From: Micromonospora cabrerizensis
GTDB lineage: Bacteria; Actinomycetota; Actinomycetes; Mycobacteriales; Micromonosporaceae
Assembly (NCBI RefSeq): GCF_022230955.1
Contig: NZ_JAKKFI010000078.1
Span: 53,540-117,539, forward strand
Direction: 5' to 3'
Length of the DNA stretch: 64,000 nucleotides
Part shown: positions 31,672 to 40,298 of the stretch, in pieces
How the letters are laid out: each line of letters opens with the position of its first letter
Position numbering within the stretch: position 1 is the stretch's first letter
Notes under the pieces: model-generated
The model's input: only the letters and a program-made list of their open reading frames with translations
Databases searched by the model: none
Told to the model about the DNA's origin: nothing
Made by a program: the position numbers and the translations under genes

Positions 31672-31686
31672 CACCGACGGCGTCCG
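31655..31686. terminator. Two-way terminator between the EACC1-like and aldo/keto reductase genes
   Basis: CGGACGCCGTCG (31655-31666) pairs perfectly with 31675-31686; the loop ACTGACAC contains the TGA stop of the plus-strand gene. The minus-strand gene ends at 31697. Confidence 0.65.
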
Positions 31687-31696
31687 CACCGGTGGA

Positions 31697-32569
31697 TCAG
31701 CTCGCCTTGGCGAGCGCCTCGAACTCGTCGTCGGTGAGCCGCACGTCGGCCGCGCCCACGTTCTCCTCCAGGTGCGCCACCGAGGACGTACCGGGGATCG
31801 GCAGCATCACCGGCGAGCGGCGCAGCAGCCAGGCCAGCGCGAGCTGCGCGGGCGACGCGCCGTGCGCGGTGGAGATGGCGTCCAGCGGGCCGCCCGGGCG
31901 GGCCAGCTCACCGGTGGCGATCGGGAACCACGGGATGAACGCGAGGTCGTTGCGCTCGCAGTACTCCAGCACGTCCTCGGCGCTGCGGTTGGCGAGGTTG
32001 TACAGGTTCTGCACCGACGCGATCGTGGTGATCTCCCGGGACTCCTCGATCTGCGCGACGCTTACCTCGGACAGACCGATGTGCTGGATCTTGCCCTCCT
32101 CGCGCAGCAGCGCCAGCTCACCCAACTGGTCCGCGAGCGGCACCTTCGGGTCGATCCGGTGCAGCTGGTACAGCGGGATGCTGTCCAGGCCGAGGTGCCG
32201 CAGGCTCAGCTCACACTGCTGGCGCAGGTACTCCGGGCGGCCCAGCGCCCGCCAGTCACCCGGTCCGGAGCGGCTCAGCCCGGCCTTGGTCGCGATGACC
32301 AGGTCATCGGCGTACGGGTGCAGGGCCTCCCGGATCAGCAACTCCGAGACGAACGGGCCGTACGAGTCGGCGGTGTCGATGAACGTCACGCCCAGCTCGA
32401 TCGCGCGGCGCAGCACCCGGACCGCCTCCGCGGGGTCCTTCGGGTCTCCCCAGACACCCGGGCCGGTGAGCTGCATCGCCCCGTAGCCGAGCCGGTTGAC
32501 GGTGACGTCGCCACCGATGCGGTACGTGCCGGACGCCTTCGCGGGCTGCTCACTGATGTTGGTCGCCAT
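31697..32569 (-). CDS. Aldo/keto reductase
   Basis: This is a 290-residue NADPH-dependent TIM-barrel reductase from ATG 32569. The catalytic tetrad is visible: Asp and Tyr in FIDTADSYG, Lys in LVIATKAGL, His in LYQLHRIDP. LLRRSPVMLPIPGTSSVAHL near the end is the NADPH phosphate/adenine-binding segment of the family. It resembles the general AKR group (YdbC/PhdYeFE type) whose substrates are small aldehydes. It stands alone and converges on the EACC1-like gene. Confidence 0.92.
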   Translation of the reverse strand: MATNISEQPAKASGTYRIGGDVTVNRLGYGAMQLTGPGVWGDPKDPAEAVRVLRRAIELGVTFIDTADSYGPFVSELLIREALHPYADDLVIATKAGLSRSGPGDWRALGRPEYLRQQCELSLRHLGLDSIPLYQLHRIDPKVPLADQLGELALLREEGKIQHIGLSEVSVAQIEESREITTIASVQNLYNLANRSAEDVLEYCERNDLAFIPWFPIATGELARPGGPLDAISTAHGASPAQLALAWLLRRSPVMLPIPGTSSVAHLEENVGAADVRLTDDEFEALAKAS

Positions 32570-32686
32570 TGGTCGATCCCCAATCGTCGTGTCGTGGGGG
32601 CGCGGAAAGGCCCACCCACCACCTCATAGATCATCCCCCGCTGGTGGGCGGGTATTCCGCTCGTCGGCCGACTGTGTGCGTGGACA

Positions 32687-32757
32687 CGGGCAGTCGCGCG
32701 AAAAGCCGCCTCGGGCAGTCGCGCGAAAAGCCGCCGCGGGCAGTTGCCTGGAAGCGG
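32687..32757. repeat. 25-bp tandem repeat, 2.8 copies
   Basis: Units starting CGGGCAGTCGCGCGAAAAGC stand at 32687 and 32712, with a diverged third at 32737. They lie between the divergent aldo/keto reductase and YCII genes. No further coding content was seen in 32570-32831. Confidence 0.8.
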
Positions 32758-32831
32758 CCGGTACGACCGGGGCGTCCGTGCGACGCTGGCCGGAGCCGGT
32801 GCCTTCCGGCGTGACGGCAGAGGGAGCACCC

Positions 32832-33197
32832 ATGGCGGGAGTGCCGCAGGTCAACTTCGCGCTCGACACGTACGAGTGCATCGTGATCTATCCCGGCGCG
32901 GCCGGACGGGCCCTGCCCACCGAGACCGTGCAGCGGTTGCAGGCCGAGCACGCCGAGCACATGCAGGCGCTACAGCGGCGCGGCATCATCCTGGTCGCCG
33001 GTTCGGTGGACGGGCCGGCCCGCGAGCCGGAGCCACCGATCGGCTTCGGCCTGGCCCGCACCGGCAGCGTCGACGACGTCCGCAGCGTGTTGGAGGCCGA
33101 CCCGGCGGTGCAGGCCGGGCTCTACCGGGTGGACGTGCTGACCTTCCTCTGCCCGGCCGGATCACTGGAGTTTCCGCTGGTCAAGACCGAAAGCTGA
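32832..33197 (+). CDS. YCII-domain protein
   Basis: ATG 32832 has AGGGAG 5 nt upstream, giving 121 residues. The fold is a ferredoxin-like alpha/beta dimer: YECIVIYPG, the helix around RLQAEHAEHMQAL and GIILVAGSVDG match the YCII family, which in active members has a His/Asp pair (AEHAEHM here). The biochemical role of these small proteins is mostly unknown; some act in dehydrochlorination or as enzyme partners. No operon partner is evident. Confidence 0.8.
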   Translation: MAGVPQVNFALDTYECIVIYPGAAGRALPTETVQRLQAEHAEHMQALQRRGIILVAGSVDGPAREPEPPIGFGLARTGSVDDVRSVLEADPAVQAGLYRVDVLTFLCPAGSLEFPLVKTES

Positions 33198-33330
33198 CTG
33201 GCCGGTCAATCGGTGGCTGTCGTGATGACGACGGCGCTCGGCAGCACGTCGGTGTTACGGTCGCGCCCAGCGAGGGCCGCCACCGGGGCGCACCCGGAAG
33301 CCTTGGGTCGGCCCCGGTCGAGGAGTCGCC

Positions 33331-34707
33331 ATGATCTCCGCCGCCACCCCCGATGTCGCGACGGCCACCGCCCGGCTGCGCGCCCTGCTCGGCGACCGGC
33401 TGCACGAGCCGGGCGATCCGGCGTACGCCACCACCACGACGCTCTGGAACGGGGCGGTGAAGCGTACGCCCGTCCTGGTGGCCCACTGCCAGGACGCCGA
33501 CGAGGTGGCCGACGCCGCCCGCGTCGCCGCCCAGTGCCACCTGCCCCTGTCGGTCCGCTCCGGAGGGCACGACTGGGCCGGCCGGGCGCTGCGCGACGGT
33601 GGCCTGGTGCTCGACCTGACCGGACTTCGCGCCGTCCGGGTCGACCCGGACGAGGAGACGGTGACCGTCGGCGGCGGCGTCACTGCTCACGAGCTGCTCG
33701 CCGCCACCCGTCCGTACGACCTGGTGGTGCCCACCGGCACGGTCGGCGACGTGGGCATGGCCGGGCTCAGCCTCGCCGGCGGGTACGGCCCGTTGTGTGG
33801 CCGGTTCGGGCTGACCCTGGACAACCTGCTCGGCGCCGAGGTGGTCCTCGCCGACGGCCGTCGGGTCACCGCCGACCCCCGGCACGACGCCGAGCTGTAC
33901 TGGGCGCTGCGCGGCGGCGGTGGGAACGTCGGCGTGGTCACCGAGCTGCGTTTCCGCGCGCACCGGCTGCCCGGCGTGCTGGCCGGCATGATCATGTTCG
34001 CGCTGGCCGAGGCGCCGGCCGTGCTGCGCGGCTACGGCGCGCTCGTCGCCGAGGCCCCGGACGAGCTGACCGTGATGACCGGTTTCCTGCCCGGCCCGGC
34101 CGGCGAGCCGGTGATCTTCGTCTGCCCGTTCTACAGCGGCCCGGACCTGGACGCCGGGCTGCCGTGGATGGACCGGCTGCGCGCACTGGGCACCCCGCTG
34201 GTCGACCAGATCGCCCCGATGCCGTACGCGGACGCGCTGCGGATGTTCGACGGCGGGATGGTCGACGGCAACCACTACCTGCTGCGTACCCGCTGGCTGC
34301 CCGCGCTCACCGACAGCGCGGTGGACGTGCTCGCCGACGCGGCCCGGCAGGTCAGCTCCCCGTTCTCCGCGCTGGCCGTGCACCACTTCCACGGCGCGGC
34401 AACCCGGGTCCGGCTCGCCGACACGGCGTTCGGCCTGCGGACCGACCACCTGCTCACCGAGATCATCGCCGTCTGGGCGCCCGGCGAGGAGGCCCGGCCA
34501 CACCGGGAGTGGGCCGAGCGCACCTCGGCGGCCCTCGCGCCGCACGCCCTGCCCGGCGGTTACCCCAACCTGCTCGCCCCGGAGGAGACCGACCGGGTCC
34601 GGCTCGCCTACGGCGCGAACTGGCCGCGGCTACGCCGGGCCAAGCACCGCTACGACCCGCGTGAGCTGCTCACCGCCGTGCCCACCCTGCCCCGGTCGCA
34701 GCGCTGA
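33331..34707 (+). CDS. FAD-linked oxidoreductase (berberine-bridge-enzyme family)
   Basis: The 458-residue enzyme starts at ATG 33331. The FAD domain contains LSVRSGGHDWAG, whose His forms the 8-alpha covalent bond to FAD. GDVGMAGLSLAGGYGPLCGR is the PP-loop region; the Cys that makes the second covalent bond in bicovalent members is Thr here (VPTGTVGDVG), so a single link is expected. The C-terminal BBE motif ends KHRYDPRELLTAVPTL. Members oxidise sugars or secondary metabolites with oxygen. There is no signal peptide, so it is probably cytoplasmic. Confidence 0.88.
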   Translation: MISAATPDVATATARLRALLGDRLHEPGDPAYATTTTLWNGAVKRTPVLVAHCQDADEVADAARVAAQCHLPLSVRSGGHDWAGRALRDGGLVLDLTGLRAVRVDPDEETVTVGGGVTAHELLAATRPYDLVVPTGTVGDVGMAGLSLAGGYGPLCGRFGLTLDNLLGAEVVLADGRRVTADPRHDAELYWALRGGGGNVGVVTELRFRAHRLPGVLAGMIMFALAEAPAVLRGYGALVAEAPDELTVMTGFLPGPAGEPVIFVCPFYSGPDLDAGLPWMDRLRALGTPLVDQIAPMPYADALRMFDGGMVDGNHYLLRTRWLPALTDSAVDVLADAARQVSSPFSALAVHHFHGAATRVRLADTAFGLRTDHLLTEIIAVWAPGEEARPHREWAERTSAALAPHALPGGYPNLLAPEETDRVRLAYGANWPRLRRAKHRYDPRELLTAVPTLPRSQR

Positions 34708-34912
34708 TGACGGGCCGCCGCCGGGAGCACCCCGACACCGCACGCCACCGGAGGCGTACGATTCCCGGCGCGCGGTCGCTGATGCCCGTCGCCACAACGT
34801 TCCCGGTGCGGTTCCGCCCGCCGGCCCGACGCGCACCGCGCGTCGTTGGACACATGTTCCACTGCCTGCAATGGGTCGGCCCCGAGTCCGACCTGAAGGA
34901 GAGACTAGCCTG

Positions 34913-36361
34913 ATGGGCGTGACACGCCGTGTGAAGATCGTCTGCACTCTTGGTCCCGCCACCTCGTCCCCGGAGCGCATCCGGGGTCTCGTCGAGGCCG
35001 GTATGAACGTGGCGAGGCTCAACTTCAGCCACGGCAGCCACGCCGACCACGAGGCGGTCTATCGACTGGTCCGGGAGGCGTCCGAGGCGGCAGGTAAGCC
35101 GGTGGCCGTCCTCGCCGACCTCCAGGGCCCCAAGATCCGGCTCGGCAAGTTCGCTGACGGCCCGCACGAGTGGCGCACCGGCGACTCGGTCGTGATCACC
35201 GGTGACGACATCGTCGGCACCAAGGAGCGGGTCTCCTGCACCTACACCAAGCTGCCGCACGAGGTGAAGCCCGGCGACCGGCTGCTGATCGACGACGGTC
35301 GGGTCGCCGTCGAGGTCACCGACGTCACCGGCAACGACATCCGCTGCCTGGTCACCGAGGGCGGCCCGGTCTCCAACAACAAGGGCGTCTCGCTGCCCAA
35401 CGTGGCGGTCAGCGTGCCCGCCATGTCGGAGAAGGACGCCGAGGACCTGCGCTTCTCCCTGAGCCTCGGTGTCGACCTGGTCGCGCTGTCCTTCGTCCGC
35501 TCGGCCGAGGACATCAAGCTCGTGCACGGCATCATGGCCGAGGAGGGCGTGTTCCGCCCGGTCCTGGCCAAGGTCGAGAAGCCGGAGGCGGTGGAGCACC
35601 TGGAGGCCATCGTGCTGGCCTTCGACGGTGTCATGGTCGCCCGCGGTGACCTCGGCGTCGAGATGCCACTGGACCAGGTGCCCCTGGTGCAGAAGCGCGC
35701 CGTGCAGCTGTGCCGGGAGAACGCCAAGCCCGTCATCGTGGCCACCCAGATGCTCGACTCCATGATCGAGAATTCCCGCCCCACCCGGGCGGAGGCCTCC
35801 GACGTCGCCAACGCGGTGCTCGACGGTGCCGACGCGGTGATGCTCTCCGGCGAGACCAGCGTCGGCAAGTACCCGGTGCTGACCGTCAGCACCATGGCCA
35901 AGATCGTGACGACCACCGAGTCCGGCTCGATCGGCGTGCCCCGGTTGCAGCACGACCCGCGTACCCACGGTGGCGCGCTCACCGTCGCCGCCTCGTCGAT
36001 CGCCCGGGCCATCAACGCCAAGGCGCTCGTCGCCTTCTCGCAGACCGGCGACACCGTCCGACGGCTGTCCCGCCTGCACTGCGACCTGCCGCTGCTGGCC
36101 TTCACGCCGGTCCCCGAGGTGCGCGACCAGCTCGCCCTCACCTGGGGCGTGGAGACCTTCCTGATGCCGTTCGTGCAGCACACTGATGACATGTTCCGTC
36201 AGGTCGACCAGGCGCTGCTGGGCCTCAACCGGGCCAACCCGGGTGACTACGTGGTGATCGTGGCCGGCAGCCCGCCCGGCACCCCCGGCTCGACCAACAC
36301 GCTACGCGTCCACCAGCTCGGCTCGCTGGTCGACGCGGCGTCGGCGCGGGCGCTGCAGTGA
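34913..36361 (+). CDS. pyk: Pyruvate kinase
   Basis: Last step of glycolysis, phosphoenolpyruvate plus ADP to pyruvate and ATP. ATG 34913 (MGVTRRVKIVCTLGPATSSP) with GGAG upstream gives 482 residues, the normal length. The frame extends upstream, but that part is not conserved. Seen are GMNVARLNFSHGSHADH, the PEP/metal site VMVARGDLGVEM, ATQMLDSMIENSRPTRAEAS, and the allosteric C-terminal domain starting near GGALTVAASSIARAI. A tesB-type thioesterase gene overlaps the stop by 4 bp. Confidence 0.97.
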   Translation: MGVTRRVKIVCTLGPATSSPERIRGLVEAGMNVARLNFSHGSHADHEAVYRLVREASEAAGKPVAVLADLQGPKIRLGKFADGPHEWRTGDSVVITGDDIVGTKERVSCTYTKLPHEVKPGDRLLIDDGRVAVEVTDVTGNDIRCLVTEGGPVSNNKGVSLPNVAVSVPAMSEKDAEDLRFSLSLGVDLVALSFVRSAEDIKLVHGIMAEEGVFRPVLAKVEKPEAVEHLEAIVLAFDGVMVARGDLGVEMPLDQVPLVQKRAVQLCRENAKPVIVATQMLDSMIENSRPTRAEASDVANAVLDGADAVMLSGETSVGKYPVLTVSTMAKIVTTTESGSIGVPRLQHDPRTHGGALTVAASSIARAINAKALVAFSQTGDTVRRLSRLHCDLPLLAFTPVPEVRDQLALTWGVETFLMPFVQHTDDMFRQVDQALLGLNRANPGDYVVIVAGSPPGTPGSTNTLRVHQLGSLVDAASARALQ

Positions 36362-37242
36362 GCGACGGTCGGGTCGCGGTCGGCCAGGCCGCTGTGGACC
36401 AGCTCCTGGAAGTGCTGGACCTCGACCCGACCGGGGAGATGACCTTCCGGGGGATGAGCCCCCCGGTCGGCCCACAACGGGTGTACGGCGGCCAGGTCGC
36501 AGGTCAGGCCCTGGTCGCCGCCGGCCGCACGGTCGACCCGGAGCGCTTCGTGCACTCGCTGCACGGATACTTCGTCCGCCCCGGCGACCCGGTCGAGCCC
36601 ATCGAGTACCAGGTGGAGAACATCCGCGACGGCCGGTCCTTCTCGGTTCGTCGCGCGGTGGCCCTCCAGCACGACAAGCCGATCTTCTTCATGTCGGCGT
36701 CGTTCCAGCGGGCCGAGGAGGGCTTGGACCACCAGGTCACCGCCCCACTGGACGTACCCCTGCCGCAGGACGTGCCGACGATGGCCGACCGGCTCTCCCG
36801 CTACCCGGAGCGGCTGGGCATGTGGGGGCAGATCCCACGTCCGATCGACGTGCGCTACGTGGGCGAGCCCGGCTGGGTCCGTCCCGGTGACCGGCCCGCC
36901 GACCCGCACCAGCGGGTCTGGATGCGCATCGACGGCAAACTGCCGGACGATCCGCTGCTGCACGCCTGCGCGCTCACCTACGCCTCGGACCTCACCCTGC
37001 TCGACTCGGTGCTCTCCGCGCACGGCGAGGTGTGGGGGCCGGGCGGGTTGGTCGGCGCCAGCCTGGACCACGCGCTGTGGTTCCACCGGCCGTTCCGTGC
37101 CGACGAGTGGTTCCTCTACGACTGTCTGAGCCCGTCGGCGTCCGGCGCGCGTGGGCTTGCCACCGGCCGGATGTTCACCACGGACGGCCAACAGATCGCC
37201 AGCGCCGTCCAGGAGGGCCTGCTGCGCCGCGTCGGCGCCTGA
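36358..37242 (+). CDS. tesB: Acyl-CoA thioesterase II
   Basis: Hydrolyses medium- and long-chain acyl-CoA to free fatty acid and CoA. GTG 36358 overlaps the pyk stop (GTGA), so the two are translationally coupled, a frequent actinobacterial pairing. The 294 residues form a double hotdog: VYGGQVAGQALVAAGRTVDP and LHGYFVRPGD in the first half; DQRVW-like PADPHQRVWMRIDGKLPDD and LDHALWFHRPFRADEWFLYD in the second, with catalytic Asp, Thr/Ser and Gln candidates. It ends 8 nt before a perfect hairpin. Confidence 0.94.
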   Translation: MSDGRVAVGQAAVDQLLEVLDLDPTGEMTFRGMSPPVGPQRVYGGQVAGQALVAAGRTVDPERFVHSLHGYFVRPGDPVEPIEYQVENIRDGRSFSVRRAVALQHDKPIFFMSASFQRAEEGLDHQVTAPLDVPLPQDVPTMADRLSRYPERLGMWGQIPRPIDVRYVGEPGWVRPGDRPADPHQRVWMRIDGKLPDDPLLHACALTYASDLTLLDSVLSAHGEVWGPGGLVGASLDHALWFHRPFRADEWFLYDCLSPSASGARGLATGRMFTTDGQQIASAVQEGLLRRVGA

Positions 37243-37250
37243 CGCCGTCT

Positions 37251-37286
37251 GCGTCATCCCCGCCGGGCATCTGGCGGGGATGACGC
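37251..37286. terminator. Two-way terminator between tesB and yceI-like genes
   Basis: GCGTCATCCCCGCC (37251-37264) pairs perfectly with 37273-37286, loop GGGCATCT. Both convergent genes end within 9 nt of it. Confidence 0.8.
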
Positions 37287-37289
37287 CGG

Positions 37290-37958
37290 TCAGGCCTGGT
37301 AGATGGCCTCGCCGGCGATCTCGATCTGCACCGTCTTGCCGACCAGCACTCCGCCGCTCTCCAGGACGACATTCCAGAGCAGGCCGTAGTCCTCACGGTT
37401 GATCTCGGCCGTCGCGCTGAATCCGAAGATGTTCTGCCCGTACGGATCACGACGGGCGCCACCGAAATTCACCTCCAGGTCGACAGCCCGGGTGACACCC
37501 TTCGCCGTCAACTCACCGGTGAGGACGAATCGTCCGGGCGTGCTCTCCGACTGCGGCGGAACAATGTGACTCCGGCCTCGTCCGCCCAGTCTGTGGTTGC
37601 GCAGACGGGCCCATTGGAATATGGGGTCCTCAGTGCCCTGCCATTTTATTCCGGTGCTTCGATATTCGAGGGTGGGATAACGCTCCACGTCGAGGAAGTC
37701 GGCACTCTTCAGATGCGTGTCCCGGTCGGCACTCCCGGTCGTGATGCTGGCCGACATGATGGTGGCCGTCACCGAGGAGAGCAGCGGATCCTCCGCCACG
37801 AAGATCTGCGCCGTGGCCTCGGCGAACTCGCCGCGCACCGGGCTCACCATCATGTGCCGGGACAGAAAACCGATCCGCTTGTGCGCCTGATCGAGAAGAT
37901 AGGTGCCGGCGACCGGGATGGTCATGCCATCCCAGGTGCGTGTGGCGACATCGGTCAT
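37290..37958 (-). CDS. YceI-family lipocalin-like protein
   Basis: ATG 37958 is preceded by GGGGGGAAGG 7 nt away. The 222-residue protein shows the YceI pattern: AGTYLLDQAHKRIGFLSRHM at the start, then alternating strands with RDTHLKSADFLDVERYPTLE and FVLTGELTAKGVTRAVDLEV. YceI barrels bind polyisoprenoid-like lipids. There is no signal peptide, so this copy is cytoplasmic, unlike E. coli YceI. A patch around residues 108-135 (QWARLRNHRLGGRGRSHIVP) interrupts the usual spacing and is atypical. The upstream 37959-38214 is AT-richer and probably holds its promoter. Confidence 0.85.
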   Translation of the reverse strand: MTDVATRTWDGMTIPVAGTYLLDQAHKRIGFLSRHMMVSPVRGEFAEATAQIFVAEDPLLSSVTATIMSASITTGSADRDTHLKSADFLDVERYPTLEYRSTGIKWQGTEDPIFQWARLRNHRLGGRGRSHIVPPQSESTPGRFVLTGELTAKGVTRAVDLEVNFGGARRDPYGQNIFGFSATAEINREDYGLLWNVVLESGGVLVGKTVQIEIAGEAIYQA

Positions 37959-38214
37959 CGTATTGCCTTCCCCCCGAGCACACCCGGGTGTTTATCAATA
38001 TCTTGTCGGCGGCCACGTAAACGGCCAGACATTCGTACTCCCGCCCAGCATAAGGACGCTCCAGAACAGCATTTCGGCCCCCACCGTCCGGTGGATCATG
38101 ACGCGCTTCGCGGCTCCGCGACGGTGGCTGCGACGGGCGGGTTTCCATCGATGCGTACCCGATCGGCCGAGGGTCGCCCGCCCAGCCGGCTGACCAGCGA
38201 CTAACCTTGCCGGC

Positions 38215-38679
38215 ATGCGCCTATCCGCCCGGGTCGACTATGCCCTCCGCGCGGCCGCCGAGCTTGCCGCGACGGCCAGTGGCCCCGGGCGCGGCCGGCC
38301 GGTCACGGCCGACCAGATCGCCCGTGCCCAGGAGATCCCGCCGAAATTCCTGGAGAGCATCCTGCTCCAGCTGCGTCGCGGCGGCATCGTGCACGCCCAG
38401 CGTGGCCCGGAGGGCGGTTACTGGCTGGCCCGCCCCGCCGAGGAGATCTCCCTCGCCGAGGTGATCCGGGTGATCGACGGGCCACTCGCCCACGTACGCG
38501 GGCAGCGCCCCGAGCAGCTCGGCTACCACGGCCCGGCGCGGGCACTCCAGGAGGTCTGGATCGCGCTGCGGGCCAGCGAGCGGGAGATCCTGGAGCTGGT
38601 CAGCGTCGCCGACGTGGCCGCGGGCACCCTTCCCGCACGGGTCACCGAGTTGGTCGCCGACCCGCGCGCCTGGATCTGA
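38215..38679 (+). CDS. Rrf2 family transcriptional regulator
   Basis: The 154-residue protein from ATG 38215 starts MRLSARVDYALRAAAELA, the Rrf2 signature. The winged helix includes TADQIARAQEIPPKFLESIL and GPEGGYWLARP. It contains no cysteine at all, so it cannot hold an Fe-S cluster like IscR or NsrR and fits the CymR-like group that controls sulfur uptake. A TauE/SafE exporter gene follows after a 282-bp gap that contains a suitable dyad at 38928, consistent with that role. Confidence 0.9.
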   Translation: MRLSARVDYALRAAAELAATASGPGRGRPVTADQIARAQEIPPKFLESILLQLRRGGIVHAQRGPEGGYWLARPAEEISLAEVIRVIDGPLAHVRGQRPEQLGYHGPARALQEVWIALRASEREILELVSVADVAAGTLPARVTELVADPRAWI

Positions 38680-38710
38680 GCGCCGGCCCGCTGGTTTGCC
38701 CGCGCCACCC

Positions 38711-38855
38711 GCGGTGCTGTCCACCGCGGCGTGGTGTCCACCGCGCGGTGCTGTCCAACGCGGCGGTGCTGTCTGCCGTGTGGTGCTGTCCAACGCGGCG
38801 TTGCTGTCTGCCGTGGGGTGCTGTCCACCGCGCGGTGCTGTCTGCCGTGGCGTGC
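38711..38855. repeat. Eight imperfect 16-18 bp direct repeats
   Basis: The units vary on GGTGCTGTCCACCGCGG, alternating with GGTGCTGTCTGCCGTGG forms, and stand head to tail in the leader region between the Rrf2 and TauE genes. They have no open frame worth noting. Confidence 0.75.
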
Positions 38856-38890
38856 GCCGCCTGGTGGCGTCCCATCCACCGATCGGGGGC

Positions 38891-38944
38891 TTGACCCTGG
38901 CAGCCCCGTGCCGCATTGTCGACCAAGTCGATAGGAGATACCGA
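38891..38944 (+). promoter_or_regulatory. Candidate promoter and Rrf2-type operator of the TauE/SafE gene
   Basis: TTGACC (38891-38896) and CATTGT (38914-38919) are 17 nt apart. Just downstream, near the expected transcription start, is the dyad TCGATA-GGAGA-TACCGA (38928-38944), in which 5 of 6 pairs match. This would suit repression by the upstream Rrf2 protein. It is inferred from position and symmetry only. Confidence 0.4.
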
Positions 38945-38961
38945 AAAGTCAGGGGGCGCTC

Positions 38962-39969
38962 GTGCGCAAGCTGCTGGTCCTTGCTCTGGTCGGGCTCGTC
39001 GCGCAGTTGATCGACGGCTCGCTCGGCATGGCGTACGGGTTGACCTCGTCCACCCTGCTGCTGGTCGCGGGGGTCGCCCCGGCCGCCGCCTCGGCCTCGG
39101 TGCACCTGGCCGAGATCGGCACCACCCTCGCCGCCGGGGTCGCGCACTGGCGGTTCGGCAACGTCGACTGGCGGGTGGTGACCCGCATCGCCCTACCCGG
39201 CGCGATCGGCGCCTTCGCCGGCGCCACCCTGCTCAGCTCGATCTCCACCGAGGCAGCCGCGCCGTGGATGGCCGGCATCCTGTTCACTCTCGGCGCGTAC
39301 CTGCTGGTCCGCTTCGCCCGACCGCTGCGCACGGATCGGGTGGGCGGGCGGCTCCGCAGTCGCTTCCTCGGCCCCCTCGGCCTGGTCGCCGGCTTCGTCG
39401 ACGCGACCGGTGGCGGCGGGTGGGGTCCGGTGGCCACCCCGGCACTGCTGGTCTCCGGCCGCATGGAACCCCGCAAGGTGATCGGCTCGGTGGACACCTC
39501 CGAGTTCGTCGTGGCCGGCGCCGCCAGCGTCGGCTTCCTGATCGGGCTGGGCACCGAAGGGTTCCTGCTGCCCACCGTCGCGGCGCTGCTGATCGGCGGG
39601 CTCATCGCCGCCCCGCTGGCCGCCTGGCTGGTGCGTATCGTCCCCGCCCAACTGCTCGGCGCCGCCGTCGGGGGCGTCATCGTGCTGACCAACGCCCGCA
39701 CCCTGCTCCGCTCCGCCGAGCTGGACGGCCCGGTCCGCCCCATCACGTACGCCCTGTTGGCCGCCGGCTGGGTGGCCGCCCTGGTGCTGGCCGTGCGTGC
39801 TCTGCGCCGTACCCGACGGGCCCGCGCCGAAGCAGCGACCGCCGAGGCCGTCACTGTTGCTCCCGGCGCCCACGCTGTTGCTCCCGGCGCCCACGCTGCT
39901 GATCCGGTCACTCCGGCCGTGGCGGTCCCGAGCGAGTTGGCCGCAACGGGTACGCCCAGCCCACGCTGA
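38962..39969 (+). CDS. TauE/SafE family sulfite/anion exporter
   Basis: GTG 38962 with AGGGGG upstream gives 335 residues and about eight membrane helices. The two halves carry the family repeats: VGLVAQLIDGSLGMAYGLTS near the start and LVAGFVDATGGGGWGPVATP in the middle, the loop that likely binds the anion. Members export sulfite, sulfoacetate or thiosulfate. The upstream cysteine-free Rrf2 gene supports a sulfur role. The cytoplasmic tail contains a 21-bp duplication (39853-39894 region) encoding VAPGAHA twice. Confidence 0.9.
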   Translation: MRKLLVLALVGLVAQLIDGSLGMAYGLTSSTLLLVAGVAPAAASASVHLAEIGTTLAAGVAHWRFGNVDWRVVTRIALPGAIGAFAGATLLSSISTEAAAPWMAGILFTLGAYLLVRFARPLRTDRVGGRLRSRFLGPLGLVAGFVDATGGGGWGPVATPALLVSGRMEPRKVIGSVDTSEFVVAGAASVGFLIGLGTEGFLLPTVAALLIGGLIAAPLAAWLVRIVPAQLLGAAVGGVIVLTNARTLLRSAELDGPVRPITYALLAAGWVAALVLAVRALRRTRRARAEAATAEAVTVAPGAHAVAPGAHAADPVTPAVAVPSELAATGTPSPR

Positions 39970-40081
39970 GCCGCGCGCCGCACCCGCCCGCCGGCTTGAT
40001 CGACGGCCAGCCCGTCGGGTGAGCGGGGCCGAGGCGCGGGTAGGCCGGTCAACGTCGTCACTTCCCGGGTTGAGTCGTCAA

Positions 40082-40153
40082 GATCGTGCTCGATCCAGGA
40101 TGTAGGTGCCTCGGCCCAGGTGGATGCCCCTACATCCAGGATCGAGCGTGATC
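40082..40153. repeat. 72-bp inverted repeat
   Basis: Arms 40082-40106 and 40129-40153 (25 nt) match at 22 positions around a 22-nt centre. The arm core is CTCGATCCAGGATGTAGG, and both outer ends are GATC. Confidence 0.75.
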
Positions 40154-40191
40154 ATGCCGCGCCGGAAGATCGTGCGGGGAGACCCCGATCG

Positions 40192-40271
40192 GAAGATCCG
40201 CGCAACATCAGGGATGTTGCTGCCTCCCGCGCGTCCGAGGCAGCAACATCGGGGAAGGTGCGGGGTGCGGG
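40192..40271. repeat. 80-bp palindromic element, copy B (right arm decayed)
   Basis: The left arm 40192-40225 (begins GAAGATCCGCGCAACATC, ends GTTGCTGCCT), a 12-nt centre and a right half beginning AGGCAGCAACATC at 40238 have the same 34-12-34 spacing as copies at 24016 and 60221. The outer part of the right arm has diverged. Confidence 0.7.
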
Positions 40272-40298
40272 GTGCGGGGCGCGGTGTGCGGTGGGGGG

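Larger units (their letters stand above)
39970..40298. other. Intergenic region with two large palindromes
   Basis: This gap lies between convergent TauE/SafE and decarboxylase genes. It holds the inverted repeats 40082-40153 and 40192-40271 and nothing that looks coding. Confidence 0.7.

Noticed and set aside
38711..38855. CRISPR-like array
   Set aside because: The 16-18 bp units are contiguous with no spacers; simple direct repeats.
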